The notes: a model not told the origin generated them from the sequence alone. A stretch of DNA of 64,000 nucleotides from G963665215 sp963665215 (GCA_963665215.2 CAXXWW010000013.1:62001-126000), one strand, 5' to 3'; positions 9,500-19,470 are shown, counted from the stretch's first letter. Program-made: numbers and translations.

Positions 9500-10866
9500 G
9501 AGGTATCTTCAAAAAGTGTGTAAACAGTCAGGCGGTGTACCCTCTCTCTGAACAACACGGGCTCGAGGCCCAAGAGAGGAGATAGACCGCCCATGAGGAA
9601 GGAAAGCACTGAGAGTAGGTCGGAGTCAAGGCCGGAGTGGGAGCAGTTGGAGGATTGGGTGCGAAGCCAGGTCCAGAGGCTGATCCAGGAGTTGCTGGAG
9701 GAGGAGGTGACGGCGTTTCTGGGAAGGGCGAAGTCGGCGCTCAGATCCGACTCGGACTCAGATACCGGCTATCGGAACGGATACGGCAGAGCCCGGAGGC
9801 TTACGCTGAGTTCGGGAACGATACAGCTGAGGCGGCCGCGAGTCCGCGATACCGAGGAGCAGTTCGAGAGCCGGCTGCTGCCGCTGTTCGTCAGCAGGAC
9901 CAGGAAGGTTGCTGAGTTGATCCCCGAGCTGTACCTGCACGGTCTATCCGAAGGCGACTTCGATCTGGCTTTGCGGGGGCTGCTGGGAGAGGACGCACCG
10001 GTATCGGCGAGCACGGTGGCCCGGTTGAAGGATAAGTGGAACGATGAGCTTGCCCAATGGCGCAGCCGGCCCCTCGATGACCTGGAAGTGGTCTACATGT
10101 GGGTGGATGGAGTCTACGTCAAGGCTGGTCTTGAGAAGGAGAAGGCGGCGGTACTGGTGGTGATGGCGGCCCTGAGCGACGGGAGCAAGGTGGTGGTGAG
10201 CGCTGTTCCCGGATACAGGGAGTCCACAGAGAACTGGTCCGAGGTGCTCAGGGACATCAAGCGCCGGGGCTTGAGCTGCCCGAGGCTGGTGGTTGGAGAC
10301 GGACACCTGGGCATCTGGGGAGCTCTGCGCAACGTCTATCCGCAGGCGGCAGAGCAACGCTGCTGGAACCACAAGATCGTAAACGTGCTCGCCAAGCTTC
10401 CAAAGCGACAACAGGACCAGGCCAAGCTCATGCTGCGTACTATCCCCTACGCGCCGACTCGGACAGAGGCTGAGCGGCTCAGGACGGTGTTCACCAGGTG
10501 GTGCGGCGACCATTCCTACGAGGCGGCCTCAGAGGCCTTGGAGCGGGACTGGGACCGCATGGTCACCTTCTATGACTTCCCAAAGGAGCACTGGGGCACC
10601 TTCGCACGACGAACCCGGTAGAATCACCCTTCGCGGCCCTCAGGCTTCGGACCGATGCCGCCAAGCGCTACAAGAGGGTCGATCGGGCGATAGCGGTGAT
10701 CTGGAAAATGTTGATGGTCGCCGAACAGCGCTTCAGGCGTCTGAAGGCCCCTGAGTTGATCGAAGACGTCTATCTCGGTGCACAGTATGCGGATGGAATC
10801 GCCATTGAATCAACGGCTGAGAAGGTCGCCGCCTGATGTCGTTTACACACCTATTGACGTAACCTC
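9500..10866 (+). mobile_element. IS256-family element interrupting the phosphatase gene
   Basis: The element is 1367 bp with 26-bp imperfect terminal inverted repeats (GAGGT at the tip, GTGTGTAAAC at the inner end). The 8-base target duplication CTGGTCAG is present at 9492-9499 and 10867-10874. Removing the element and one duplicate restores an in-frame HAMP sequence PIQRLTRAAEEVGAGNLDV. Confidence 0.9.
9593..10836 (+). pseudogene. IS256-family (Mutator-type) transposase, frameshifted
   Basis: The first 342 residues carry the family features MWVDGVYVKAG (first Asp), VVGDGHLGIWGAL (second Asp) and QRCWNHK. The frame then fails at the GGGG run 10593-10596. In the next frame the sequence continues HLRTTNPVESPFAALRLRT to a stop at 10836, giving a normal family length of about 413. 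The likely third catalytic residue, Glu in NPVES, lies after the break. IS256 elements do not normally use frameshifting, so this copy is probably inactive, or the run contains a sequencing error. Confidence 0.85.
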
Positions 10867-11477
10867 CTGGTCAGTCGCTGAATAGGCCTAATAACTTCCC
10901 AGACGGCCACCCCAATCGCCACGTTGATTACGAGCAAGGTGACAACCAATTGGACTATCGCCGACCTCTCGATCCTCAACATGGGTGCGGATACGACCGA
11001 TTCGTCCACCGCCAGAACGGCTTTGATAAGGAGCAGGCCAAACAGGGTGCGCCGTCCCAATGCACCCGCTGGCACGATGGAGAATGCGACAAAACGTCCC
11101 GTGCCTTCCTCGACGACCACACCATCCGTCCCGTCAAGGACGTGTCGTACCACCTCCGCCGAGAAGTCGTCCGACATTAAGCCACCCACTCTGGCCTCGT
11201 CGCCGTGGGCAACGTACGCTCCGTCCTCCCCGACGAGAAACGCTACTTGAATTTCGTTGGTCGCGTCTGCGATCAGCTCCTGCAGCCGCCGGTCGTCGAT
11301 GGATGACGATATCTCGTTCGCCAATAACGAAACCTGGCTGCCGGTGTCATCCTTCGCCAGGTTAGTGAGTTCCTCCGACACGTCCTGGCGAACAAAGAGC
11401 ACAATCACCCCGATGGGAAGAAGGGATAGGAGTACAAACCAGATCGCCAGTTTCCAGACGAGGGAGTTCCTCAGCAT
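10867..11477 (-). pseudogene. SpoIIE-type phosphatase sensor region, 5' part
   Basis: This part begins MLRNSLVWKLAIW at the ATG at 11477. It has a transmembrane helix near residues 8-28, about 130 residues of extracytoplasmic sensor with the look of a dCache/PAS-like domain, and a second helix (LVVTLLVINVAIGVAVW). The first HAMP residues, PIQRLTR, directly precede the IS256 target duplication. After insertion the frame stops within the element (LRQ then stop). What the sensor detects is unknown. The TTG at 11483 is an alternative start. Confidence 0.8.
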
Positions 11478-11651
11478 AGGCAACTCACATAGTACGCGCC
11501 ATGCGTGGTCTAATCGAGCATTCGTTCACACCTACCATAGCGCCCTCCCCCTCCGTTACTTAGAAGTGGCTCCGGAAATCTGAACAGGGGGATAAGTGGA
11601 ATCGCTGCCTGATTGAGGGCATGATAGTGCTCTCGGAGACAGGAGCGAGAG

Positions 11652-11957
11652 ATGAGCAGACGACCCGGCCGTAACCACTCGGCAGAGTTCAAGGCGAAGG
11701 TGGCTCTTGCCGCAGTGCGCGGCGACCGGACACTTTCGGAGCTGGCAAGCCAGTTCGATGTGCACCCGAACCAGATCACGCAATGGAAGACCCAGTTGCT
11801 GGATCGGGCGGCGCAGTTATTTGGGGCCGGGACAGGGCAGGCTGAAAAGCCGGTAGATATGAAGGTCCTTCACGCTAAGATCGGTGAGCTTGCGTTGGAG
11901 AACGATTTTTTAGAGGCCGCGCTCACGAAGGCGGGATTGCCGGGCGCAAGGCGATGA
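11652..11957 (+). CDS. IS3-family OrfA (helix-turn-helix protein)
   Basis: The 101-residue protein has the HTH_Tnp_1 pattern: HSAEFKAKVALAAVRGDRTLSELASQFDVHPNQITQWK, here only partly quoted by role, followed by a leucine-rich coiled coil (LHAKIGELALENDFLEAAL). It binds the element ends as part of the OrfAB transposase. Its stop overlaps the start of OrfB in an ATGA motif at 11954-11957, so the second frame may be reached by coupled reinitiation as well as by frameshifting. Confidence 0.9.
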   Translation: MSRRPGRNHSAEFKAKVALAAVRGDRTLSELASQFDVHPNQITQWKTQLLDRAAQLFGAGTGQAEKPVDMKVLHAKIGELALENDFLEAALTKAGLPGARR

Positions 11958-12781
11958 TCGACCGCGATCACAAGCTGCCTCTCGCCCGCCAGGCAAAGGC
12001 AGTGGGCATCAGCCGCGGGAGCATCTACTACCGGCCACGGCCGGTGGGCGAAGCCGGTCTCGGGCTGATGCGCCGCATCGATGAGCTGCACCTTGAGTAT
12101 CCGTTTGCAGGCAGTAGGATGATGCGAGGCCTGCTCCGCCAGGAGGGACTCTCCTCCGGGCGTAGACACATCGCCACACTGATGCGGCGGATGGGCATCG
12201 AGGCGCTGTACCGCAAGCCCAACACCAGCCGGCGACGCCCCGGCCATACGGTGTATCCGTACCTGCTGCGCGGGCTTGAGGTGAGCAGGCCCAACCAGGT
12301 GTGGGCAATGGATATCACGTACATTCCGATGGCCAGGGGGTTCGTGTACCTAGCCGCAGTGATGGACTGGCATAGCCGCAAGGTGCTGGCCTGGCGGGTA
12401 TCGGTCACAATGGACACAGACTTCTGCGTGGAGGCGCTCGAAGAATCCCTGGGACGCCACGGCGCGCCGGAGATATTCAACACAGATCAGGGAAGCCAGT
12501 TCACAAGTGACGCCTTCACCGGCCTGCTGAAAGCCAATGGGATCCAGATCAGCATGGACGGGAAGGGAAGCTGGAAGGATAATGTGTTCGTCGAACGGCT
12601 GTGGAAGAGCGTCAAGTACGAGGAGGTGTACCTGAAAGCCTACGAATCGGTCCCGGAAGCCAGAACTGGACTCGGGCGGTACTTCGAGTTTTACAATGCC
12701 GGACGGCCCCATTCGAGCCTTGGGGGAATGACGCCGTACCAGTTCTTTGACAGAGCGCCTGCCGAGTCCGCGGCGGCCTAA
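11954..12781 (+). CDS. IS3-family OrfB (rve integrase-type transposase)
   Basis: The 275-residue protein carries a DDE integrase core: D in WAMDITYIPM, D in FNTDQGSQFTS and E in DNVFVERLWKSVKYEEV. HTH_21 precedes it (LHLEYPFAGSRMM), and the tail YNAGRPHSSLGGMTP is typical. The frame is intact and full length, so this element may still move. The neighbouring phosphatase gene and the solute-binding gene are not interrupted by it. Confidence 0.92.
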   Translation: MIDRDHKLPLARQAKAVGISRGSIYYRPRPVGEAGLGLMRRIDELHLEYPFAGSRMMRGLLRQEGLSSGRRHIATLMRRMGIEALYRKPNTSRRRPGHTVYPYLLRGLEVSRPNQVWAMDITYIPMARGFVYLAAVMDWHSRKVLAWRVSVTMDTDFCVEALEESLGRHGAPEIFNTDQGSQFTSDAFTGLLKANGIQISMDGKGSWKDNVFVERLWKSVKYEEVYLKAYESVPEARTGLGRYFEFYNAGRPHSSLGGMTPYQFFDRAPAESAAA

Positions 12782-12879
12782 CGCACGGCAGCGCGATTCC
12801 ACTTATCAAACCGGGCAGCGCTGTTCAGACAAACGAGACCACCTCTCTTTCCACCCCTATCCCTCCCCGATTTTCAACG

Positions 12880-14283
12880 TCATCGGATGATAACTTTATC
12901 ACCCAGCTCAGCCCGCATGCGCTCGACGACGAAGTCGACTGCTTCCGCGGCCGTCATGTCGCCGGACTCCACGGCCTGCATCCCCTCGAACCAGGCGCTG
13001 TTGTAAACACCCCAGTTGGGGTTGTTGGGTATGAAGGTGGTGAACTCTAGCATGTAGAGGACCTCGGCAAGTAGCCTGTCTTCGACAAAGGGCGCATAAG
13101 TAGCCTGGCTCTTCAGGATTCCCAGGTGAGTGCTGGCAACGGCGTGCCGCGTATTGGCCTCGTCGCTGGTGACAGCGCTGATCAGCTTGAAGGCGAGGTC
13201 AGGGTGCTTGGACTTGGCGCTGACCATGTAAGCCAGGGGATGGGTCAGCGTGACGGGTTTGCCGCCCTTCGTGGCCGCCGGGATCAACCCGAAGCCGAAG
13301 TTCTCCCACAGGAAGTCCTCGCCGCCACGGTCCTTGACAAATATCTCCGCCCATTCGGCCCATTGCCAAGAGCCGCCGACCCAGAAGAGGACCCTGTTGG
13401 AGTCAGTGATCTCGGTGTGCCACTCCGACCACTCGCGGCCGAAAATGTCGTTCACCAGCACCTTGGAACTCTGGGTGGCGTCCTCGAAGAACTGGAAGTG
13501 CTGCAGGCCCGCCGCCTTGTTGTAGACCAGCTTGCCGGAGGCCGAATCGATGGTCTCGCCGCCAAAGTCGTAGTAGAACGCCCAGAAGTCGGGGCCGTTG
13601 ACCGGGCGGTGCCAGAAGCCAAACCCCTCCTTGACAATACCCTTGTCCACCGCCAGTTTGGCCGCGGCCAGCATGTCGTCGAGCGTGTAAGACCCGCCTT
13701 TGATCGCATCAGCCAGGCCATCGACCTGGGCATCGCTCAAGCCCAGCTCGCGCAGCAGCGGCTTGCTCCAGTAGAGGGGCCGCGCCTCGGCGTCCTGGGG
13801 GACGGCCCACCGCTTGCCCTTGAACGTGACGGATGGCCAGAGGCCGCCAATAACGTTGTTGTAGACCGCTGGCTGGCCAGAAATAAGGTCGTCCAGGGCG
13901 ATGATCAGGTCGGCCTGCGCCCACTCGCCTATGTCCTCGTGGCCGGAAAGTATGATGTCCGGCGGGTTGCCGGCATCCGTGGACAGGACGAATTCCTGCT
14001 TGTACGGGCCCCACTCATTGTTGTCCTGGATGATGTTCAGCTTGATCTGCCTACTGTCCCCCGCCGCCAGCAACGCCAGGTTGACGTCCGCCACCGCAAT
14101 CTTTAAGTTGTTGCAACGCCAGTCCTCGGTGGGCGGTTTGGCCCTGCAGCGCGCGGTCATGGTGACCTCCTGGACCTGGACCGGGACCTCCTTTATCACC
14201 TCTTTCTCGCCGCATGCCGCGGCAACGAGGCTGAGCAGCAGAGTGAACGCCGCCAGAAACGTCCATCTTCTCTTGCGTGACAT
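12880..14283 (-). CDS. ABC transporter solute-binding lipoprotein (sugar family 1)
   Basis: The 467-residue protein starts at ATG 14283, preceded by GGTGGAGGC. It has a lipoprotein signal ending LSLVAAAC with the acylated Cys at residue 24. The body is a type 1 extracellular solute-binding protein: LSTDAGNPPDIILSGHEDIGEWAQ, then KRWAVPQDAEARPLYWSKPLLRELG, and a C-terminal lobe with SAWFEGMQAV. It should capture a solute, probably an oligosaccharide or related compound, outside the membrane. No permease or ATPase gene is nearby; IS3 lies on one side and IS1380 copy 4 on the other. The transport partners are either elsewhere or lost. Confidence 0.88.
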   Translation of the reverse strand: MSRKRRWTFLAAFTLLLSLVAAACGEKEVIKEVPVQVQEVTMTARCRAKPPTEDWRCNNLKIAVADVNLALLAAGDSRQIKLNIIQDNNEWGPYKQEFVLSTDAGNPPDIILSGHEDIGEWAQADLIIALDDLISGQPAVYNNVIGGLWPSVTFKGKRWAVPQDAEARPLYWSKPLLRELGLSDAQVDGLADAIKGGSYTLDDMLAAAKLAVDKGIVKEGFGFWHRPVNGPDFWAFYYDFGGETIDSASGKLVYNKAAGLQHFQFFEDATQSSKVLVNDIFGREWSEWHTEITDSNRVLFWVGGSWQWAEWAEIFVKDRGGEDFLWENFGFGLIPAATKGGKPVTLTHPLAYMVSAKSKHPDLAFKLISAVTSDEANTRHAVASTHLGILKSQATYAPFVEDRLLAEVLYMLEFTTFIPNNPNWGVYNSAWFEGMQAVESGDMTAAEAVDFVVERMRAELGDKVIIR

Positions 14284-14450
14284 TGATGCCTCCACCTTCT
14301 ATGTGGGGTTATCCTTCAAGACTTCCCTTATCGATCTGCCCATATGCCCACGGGTAGACACCCCTCACACCAGATGCTTGAGGAGCGTACTCATCGATAT
14401 CACTGGGATAGCCTTGGGAGGCGATTCCCCTTTCGGTCTTAGCGCCTAAA

Positions 14451-16039
14451 CCCGAATCCACCGAAGGACGGCCTTTGGGACAGCCCTTGAAGAAGCTAGA
14501 GGGTGCTCCTCTGAATCTGGGATAATGGTTTTGGAACAGAAACCCGCCCGGAAACTAAGGAGCACCCAACAGATGCTGCCACAGAACAAACCCGACCGTA
14601 TCCGCATCGTCTTTGACGACCATCGCCTGGTGGCCAATGCCGGCCTGCTCCTGCCGGCCACTCTAGCCCGGCACCTGGGCCTGCGGGAACTCGTCGACCA
14701 TCACCTTGACCTCGGCGGAGCGCCGGGACGGGCGAACACTGGGGACAAGATGCTGACGCTGGTCGCTTCCGCGCTGGCAGGCGGCGACTGCATCGACGAC
14801 GCCGATGCGCTGCGCGCTGGTGGGACGGTCGGTGTTCCAGGCTGCGTGGTCAAGGCGCCATCCACCCCGGGGACCTTCCTGCGCAGTTTCCGGTGGGGGC
14901 ATGTCCGTCAACTTGACCGCGTGAGCCGCCAGTTGTTGGCCCGGGCCTGGGCCGCTGGGGCCGGACCCGGCGACTCGCCCCTGACGATCGACCTGGACTC
15001 GACCATCTGCGAGACCTATGGACTGGCCAAGGAGGGAGCGCGCCACCACGGCTATACCGGCGCCCGCGGCTATCACCCGCTGCTGGCCATTGCCGCCGGC
15101 ACCGGCGAGGTGCTGATGTCCCGGCTGCGCGAGGGCCGGGCCAACACCGCCCGTGGCGCCGCCCACTTCCTGCGTGAGACGGTGGGGCGGGTGCGCTACG
15201 GCGGGGCCAGGGGACAACTCACGGTGCGGGCCGACAGCGGCTTCTACGCCCACACTGTCGTTGCCGCCTGCCGGGAAATGGATGTCCGCTTCTCTATCAC
15301 CATCCGCCAGCGCGCCAGCCTGCGGGACCTGATCGAGGCGATACCAGAGGAGGACTGGACTCCCATTCCCTACTGGATGGACGGCGCCGCCGATGTCGCC
15401 GAGACGACTTACACCCCGTTCCAGACCAAGCCGGACGCCGCGCCGGTGCGGCTCATTGTCCGGCGGGTGAAGCCGACGCCCGGTTCCCAGCTCGCCCTCT
15501 TCGCCAGATACAGCTATCACGCCTTCATCACCGACCGCGATGGGGAGACGCTGGAACTGGAGGCCGATCATCGCCGCCACGCCGAGGTCGAGAACGCCAT
15601 ACGCGACCTCAAGTACGGCGTCGGGCTGAACCACATGCCGTTGGCGGCGGGTCTTCGCTCTGGTGGGACGGATCACCCGCTCGGCGCGCCGCCTCACTTT
15701 GCATCTCCCCCGGCGCTGGCCTTGGGAAACCCAGTTCAGTCGCGCCTTGGCCCGGCTGCAAGCCATTCCGTTCCCGGCCTGACGGCCAGCCTGCAACTGA
15801 CTCAACGTCCCCGCAATCTCGCGCCACCCCGGTCGCGAGAGTCCCCTGCTGCGTATCCTCTCGCCATCCCGCGCATCGCAACTCCCGCATAGGGCCTTAG
15901 GGGCCCTGTGCGGCGACTGAAGACCGTCCGCCGGCCTCCCATCTACCCCAAGACCCCAGGCCATCTCCCCTGTAGCTCCCTCACCCACCCCCTTCCGCTG
16001 TCCTCACGCCGTCCATCGGTGTCCTCCGGTGGATTCGGG
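14451..16039 (+). mobile_element. IS1380-family element, copy 4 (diverged, internally deleted)
   Basis: The 1589-bp element has CCCGAATCCACCG ends and a 5-base target duplication CTAAA at 14446-14450 and 16040-16044. It is related to, but clearly diverged from, the other three copies and is about 130 bases shorter because of a deletion in the transposase. It lies only 23 bases from copy 2. Confidence 0.9.
14573..15892 (+). pseudogene. IS1380-family transposase, copy 4, internally deleted
   Basis: The frame from ATG 14573 (ribosome binding site AAGGAGCACCC) follows the intact copies to GLNHMP. There a deletion of roughly 140 bases removes AVQTMAHNLARW and following residues and shifts the frame. 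Beyond it the former C-terminus (RITRSARRLTLHLPRRW) is visible in another frame, while the annotated frame continues with unrelated residues to 15892. The DDE residues remain but the C-terminal helices are lost, so it should be inactive. Confidence 0.85.
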
Positions 16040-16062
16040 CTAAAAGGCCAGGTGCGGTTAAG

Positions 16063-17781
16063 CCCGAATCCACCGAAGGAGGGCGTCGGGTTAGCGTCCT
16101 GAGGCGGCAAGAAGGTGCTCCTGTGCTTCTGGGATAATGGTTTTGTAGCAAAAAAACGGCCCCGGAAAAGGAGCACCCAGTAGATGCTGCCACGCAACCA
16201 CCCCGACCGGATCCAAATCACCTTCGACGACCGCCGCTTGGTGGCCAATGCCGGGCTGCTCCTTCCGGCCACCCTGGCGCGGCACCTCGGCCTGCCCGAA
16301 CTCGTCCGGCAGCGCCTCGACCTGGGCGATGCCCCGGGGCGGGCGAACACGAGCGACAAGATGATGACGCTGGTGGCGTCTGCGCTGGCTGGGGGCGACT
16401 GCATTGACGACGCCGATGTGTTGCGCACCGGGGGGACGGCCTGCACCCTGGGCGGCACGGTCAAGGCGCCATCCACCCTGGGCACCTTCCTGCGCAGCTT
16501 CCGGTGGGGCCACGTCCGTCAACTCGACCGGGTGAGCCGCGAGTTGCTGGCCCGGGCTTGGCAGGCCGGGGCGGGACCCGGCGACGGGCCCCTGACCATT
16601 GACCTGGACTCCACCATCTGCGAGACCTACGGACTGGCCAAGGAGGGAGCGCGCCACCACGGCTATACCGGCAAGCGGGGCTACCACCCGCTGCTGGCCA
16701 TCGCCGCCGGCACCGGAGACGTGCTGATGTCCCGGCTGCGCGAGGGCCGGGCCAACACCGCCCGCGGCGCCGCCCACTTCCTGCGGGAGACGGTGGGACG
16801 GGTGCGCTACGCCGGGGCCAACGGACGACTCACGCTACGGGCCGACAGCGGGTTCTACACTCATGGCGTGGTATCCGTCTGCCGCAAGATGGATGTCCGC
16901 TTCTCCATCACCATCCGCCAGCACAAAAGCCTGCACAATCTCATCGAGGCGATACCCGAAGATGCCTGGACGCCGATTCCTTACTGGATGGACGGCGCCG
17001 CCGATGTGGCCGAGACCACCTGCACCCCCTTCCAGGCCGAGGCGGACGCCGCGCCGGTACGGCTCATCGTCCGGCGGGTGAAGCCCACGCCCGGTTCCCA
17101 ACTGGCCCTCTTCGCCAAATACAGCTATCATGGCTTCATCACCGACCGGGACGGGGAGTTGCTCGAACTGGAGGCTGACCATCGCCGCCACGCCGAGATC
17201 GAGAATGCCATACGCGACCTCAAGTACGGCGTCGGGCTGAACCATCTCCCCTCGGGCCGCTTCGCCGCCAACGGCGCCTGGCTGGCCGTCCAGACGATGG
17301 CCCACAACCTGGCCCGCTGGACGGCGCGGATCGGTCTGGGAGAGCGGATAGCCACCACCAAGACCCTCCGGCGGCGGTTCTTCTCCCTGGCCGGACGGCT
17401 CACCCGCTCGGCACGCCGGTTGACCCTGCATCTTCCGGATCGCTGGCCTTGGGCTGAGAAGTTCAGCCGCGCCTTGGCCCGGCTGCGAGCCATTCCACTC
17501 CCGGCCTGACGGCACCGTCGGCGACCGACCCACCCACCGGACAACCGAAGATCCCCGCAGACTCGTGCCAGCCCGGTCCGAGAGAGTTCCCTGCTGCGTA
17601 TTCTCTCGCCATCCCGCGCATCGCAGCTCCCGCAGACGGCCATAGGGGCCCCTGTGCGGCGATGAAGACCGTCCGCCGACCTCCCTACCCCAAATGGAAC
17701 CCAGGCTATTTCCCCTGTAGCTCCCTCACCCCCCTTCCGCTTTCCTCACGCCGTCCATCGGTGTCCTTCGGTGGATTCGGG
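16063..17781 (+). mobile_element. IS1380-family element, copy 2 (1719 bp)
   Basis: This is a full-length copy with intact ends. The outside pentamers are TTAAG on the left and CTTAC on the right, so no target duplication is present. The left side abuts copy 4. The right side enters a membrane-protein gene whose 5' part is missing, which suggests recombination between copies or an adjacent deletion after insertion. Confidence 0.9.
16184..17509 (+). CDS. IS1380-family transposase, copy 2
   Basis: The frame is intact at 441 residues. It differs by only a few bases from the copy at 42966, near 16650 and 17080. The DNA-binding N-terminus includes GLLLPATLARHLGL; the catalytic core has LTIDLDSTICETYG, LRADSGFY and AEIENAIRDLKYG. 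A possible minus-10 box (GGATAATGG) lies about 55 bases before the start within the element. This copy is a plausible source of active transposase for the diverged copies. Confidence 0.93.
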   Translation: MLPRNHPDRIQITFDDRRLVANAGLLLPATLARHLGLPELVRQRLDLGDAPGRANTSDKMMTLVASALAGGDCIDDADVLRTGGTACTLGGTVKAPSTLGTFLRSFRWGHVRQLDRVSRELLARAWQAGAGPGDGPLTIDLDSTICETYGLAKEGARHHGYTGKRGYHPLLAIAAGTGDVLMSRLREGRANTARGAAHFLRETVGRVRYAGANGRLTLRADSGFYTHGVVSVCRKMDVRFSITIRQHKSLHNLIEAIPEDAWTPIPYWMDGAADVAETTCTPFQAEADAAPVRLIVRRVKPTPGSQLALFAKYSYHGFITDRDGELLELEADHRRHAEIENAIRDLKYGVGLNHLPSGRFAANGAWLAVQTMAHNLARWTARIGLGERIATTKTLRRRFFSLAGRLTRSARRLTLHLPDRWPWAEKFSRALARLRAIPLPA

Positions 17782-17783
17782 CT

Positions 17784-18107
17784 TACGCGAGAGGCGCAAG
17801 AGAAACTGCCTCAGGAATCCTTAAGGCCTTCGCCTGGACCGCGATCCCAATCGTCACTCTGAGCATTGTGAGTACGGCTGGAGCGGCGTACGGTGTTTCC
17901 GATGTTCAATTCTGGCTTGGTTTTTACCTCGTCTGGTTTGGAGCTGCTGGCGTGTGGCTAGTAGCGACCATAGCGATGGCTGTTCTTTACGCGAGAGGCA
18001 AAAGAGAAAGCGCCTCAGGAGTCCTTGCTGGAATTGGGGTTGGGGTCCTCGCGTTAGGCACAACCGGCCTCGTAAACTTTGCCACGATCCAGGCCGGGTT
18101 TCAATAG
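17784..18107 (+). pseudogene. 5'-truncated multi-spanning membrane protein with internal repeat
   Basis: The frame is open from the right end of IS1380 copy 2. The motif YARGARETASGIL occurs at the junction and YARGKRESASGVL about 70 residues later. Each is followed by a hydrophobic segment (FAWTAIPIVTLSIV and GIGVGVLALGTTGLV). Between them lie two more hydrophobic stretches (VQFWLGFYLVWFG and VWLVATIAMAVL). This indicates a duplicated two-helix unit whose first half has lost its start. A short product could begin at the GTG at 17868. The family is not recognised. Confidence 0.6.
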
Positions 18108-18284
18108 GGCGATACGCTTCCTATGCCCGACCCCGGTGCAGTGGCTCGGCATGGCCGCCGTGCTGCTCAAGTGCAGAGACGAGGGAGGCGGCATGACGAA
18201 GACCAGTCTGGAACTTTTCGAGGGCTGTCTCCGTCTATATATACAGGACGGGTTAGATGCATCACACGACACAAGGGGAAGGAA

Positions 18285-19130
18285 ATGAGCAGGATGAAAG
18301 GTCTCGCAGCAATCTTTGGCGTTGCGGTGCTGATTGCCGTCGTAGCGGCGTGTGGCCAGCCCCAATCGGCGACGCCAACTCCGACGGTCGCTCCCGTGGA
18401 TACTCCCACGGCGGTGGATGGAGGAAAGCTGCTTAAAGCGTGTTTCGTAACGGAGATGGGGCCGCGGGAGAACCCCGTGCTGGTCGCCAGAGGCCTCGAT
18501 CCGATACCCAGCGGGTTCGATGCGGGGAATCACGCGTCCTGTACGTTCGCCAGGCCAATCAGCGCGGTCAAGCTGGAGCTGCTTCGCGACGGAAAGACCG
18601 TTGTACAGCAGGTGATACCAATGAACGCGCTGACGACCGACGTCAGGTTTCCCCTATCTGAGACGCCGACCCAGCCCATCGGCGCCGATCTGGATACCGG
18701 GGGCTACGACCACCGAATCACGGCGGCCACCGAGGATGGCGAGGAGGCGGAGGTGCTCTTCAATGCTGACGCCATCTGGGTCCTCGACCCTGACTCCTCC
18801 CCCAAGGATCTTGCCCGGCGGGCCATGATAGCCGCGCGAGAGGCGTATGCGAAGGCCCAAGCCGTGCCGTATATTGGTCCGGCCGTGGTGGCCTTCGAGC
18901 CGGTCGAGTGGGGCGACGCCAGCCTGGGCTGCCCGAAGCCGGACGTGATGTACGCCCAGGTGATCACCCCGGGCTTCCGGCTGGTGTTCGAGTACGAGGG
19001 CCAACAGCACGAGTACCACACGGACCAGGACGGCTCATCGGTCGTGGGCTGCGGCGAGGCAACGACCCCAGAACCGGGGTCATTCGCCGAGCCCTCCACC
19101 TTCGATGACAGCGCCAATCTGGGCGCATGA
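18285..19130 (+). CDS. Lipoprotein with C-terminal GCP-YAQVITPG domain
   Basis: The 281-residue protein starts at ATG 18285 after GGGGAAGGAA. It has a lipoprotein signal (VLIAVVAAC, Cys at residue 23) and a Thr/Pro-rich linker. The middle region is unrecognised. The C-terminal region reads WGDASLGCPKPDVMYAQVITPGFRLVF and ends in EYHTDQDGSSVVGC. That C-terminal motif recurs in secreted proteins of Chloroflexota and Cyanobacteria; its function is unknown. The protein should sit on the outer face of the cytoplasmic membrane. Three tRNA and enzyme genes follow in the opposite direction. Confidence 0.7.
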   Translation: MSRMKGLAAIFGVAVLIAVVAACGQPQSATPTPTVAPVDTPTAVDGGKLLKACFVTEMGPRENPVLVARGLDPIPSGFDAGNHASCTFARPISAVKLELLRDGKTVVQQVIPMNALTTDVRFPLSETPTQPIGADLDTGGYDHRITAATEDGEEAEVLFNADAIWVLDPDSSPKDLARRAMIAAREAYAKAQAVPYIGPAVVAFEPVEWGDASLGCPKPDVMYAQVITPGFRLVFEYEGQQHEYHTDQDGSSVVGCGEATTPEPGSFAEPSTFDDSANLGA

Positions 19131-19279
19131 AGCTGAGCTTGCCCAAGGCCAGAACCGGAAAGCAGCGTAGGCCCAGGCCGCCAGCAACATCGGCAACCCG
19201 TCTCCCCGTCCAATCCGACAACCACGTCTGCAGACAGAGGCTCAGCCGGAAAGTTCTTGATATCGTCCTGCTAGGCCCA

Positions 19280-19470
19280 CCACAGGGAACGCAATTTGTG
19301 ACCTCCAACGAACCTCCCCCCCACTGGGTCGGCAAAAGTGTGGATTGCTTCCGTAGCTCTTGGGGTCATGCGGAGGAGGCGCAGCGTCTGGGTCACATGG
19401 GCCCGCGAGACGCCAAGCTGGCGGGCGAGGTCAGCCCCGGACGCCAGCTGTCTGGAGATGATTAGGGGCT
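19280..19470 (-). pseudogene. Remnant of a helix-turn-helix protein
   Basis: In one minus-strand frame the sequence reads LARQLGVSRAHVTQTLRLLRM and then TEAIHTFADPVGGRFVGGHKLRSL. This matches the ParB-like/recombinase-associated HTH pattern (ARxLGVSRARVTQxxxLL). A stop lies just upstream and no start codon is present, so only a C-terminal relic remains. Confidence 0.4.

Larger units (their letters stand above)
11590..12808 (+). mobile_element. IS3-family insertion sequence
   Basis: The inverted repeats GATAAGTGGAATCGC (11591-11605) and its complement (12793-12807) bound orfA and orfB. Just outside, TGAACA (11581) and TGTTCA (12822) form a further inverted pair, which leaves the exact ends uncertain. 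I found no clear 3-4 base target duplication. Confidence 0.85.

Noticed and set aside
11581..12827. IS3 element extended to the TGAACA/TGTTCA pair
   Set aside because: The outer pair is separated from the good inverted repeat by unequal sequence, and no target duplication appears at either boundary.
13126..14106. Plus-strand frame of 326 residues within the solute-binding protein gene
   Set aside because: The minus-strand frame has a lipobox and a family fold; the plus frame is its complement shadow.
14663..15988. Antisense frame of 441 residues over IS1380 copy 4
   Set aside because: It mirrors the transposase frame; composition is Gly/Ala/Arg-rich without domain features.
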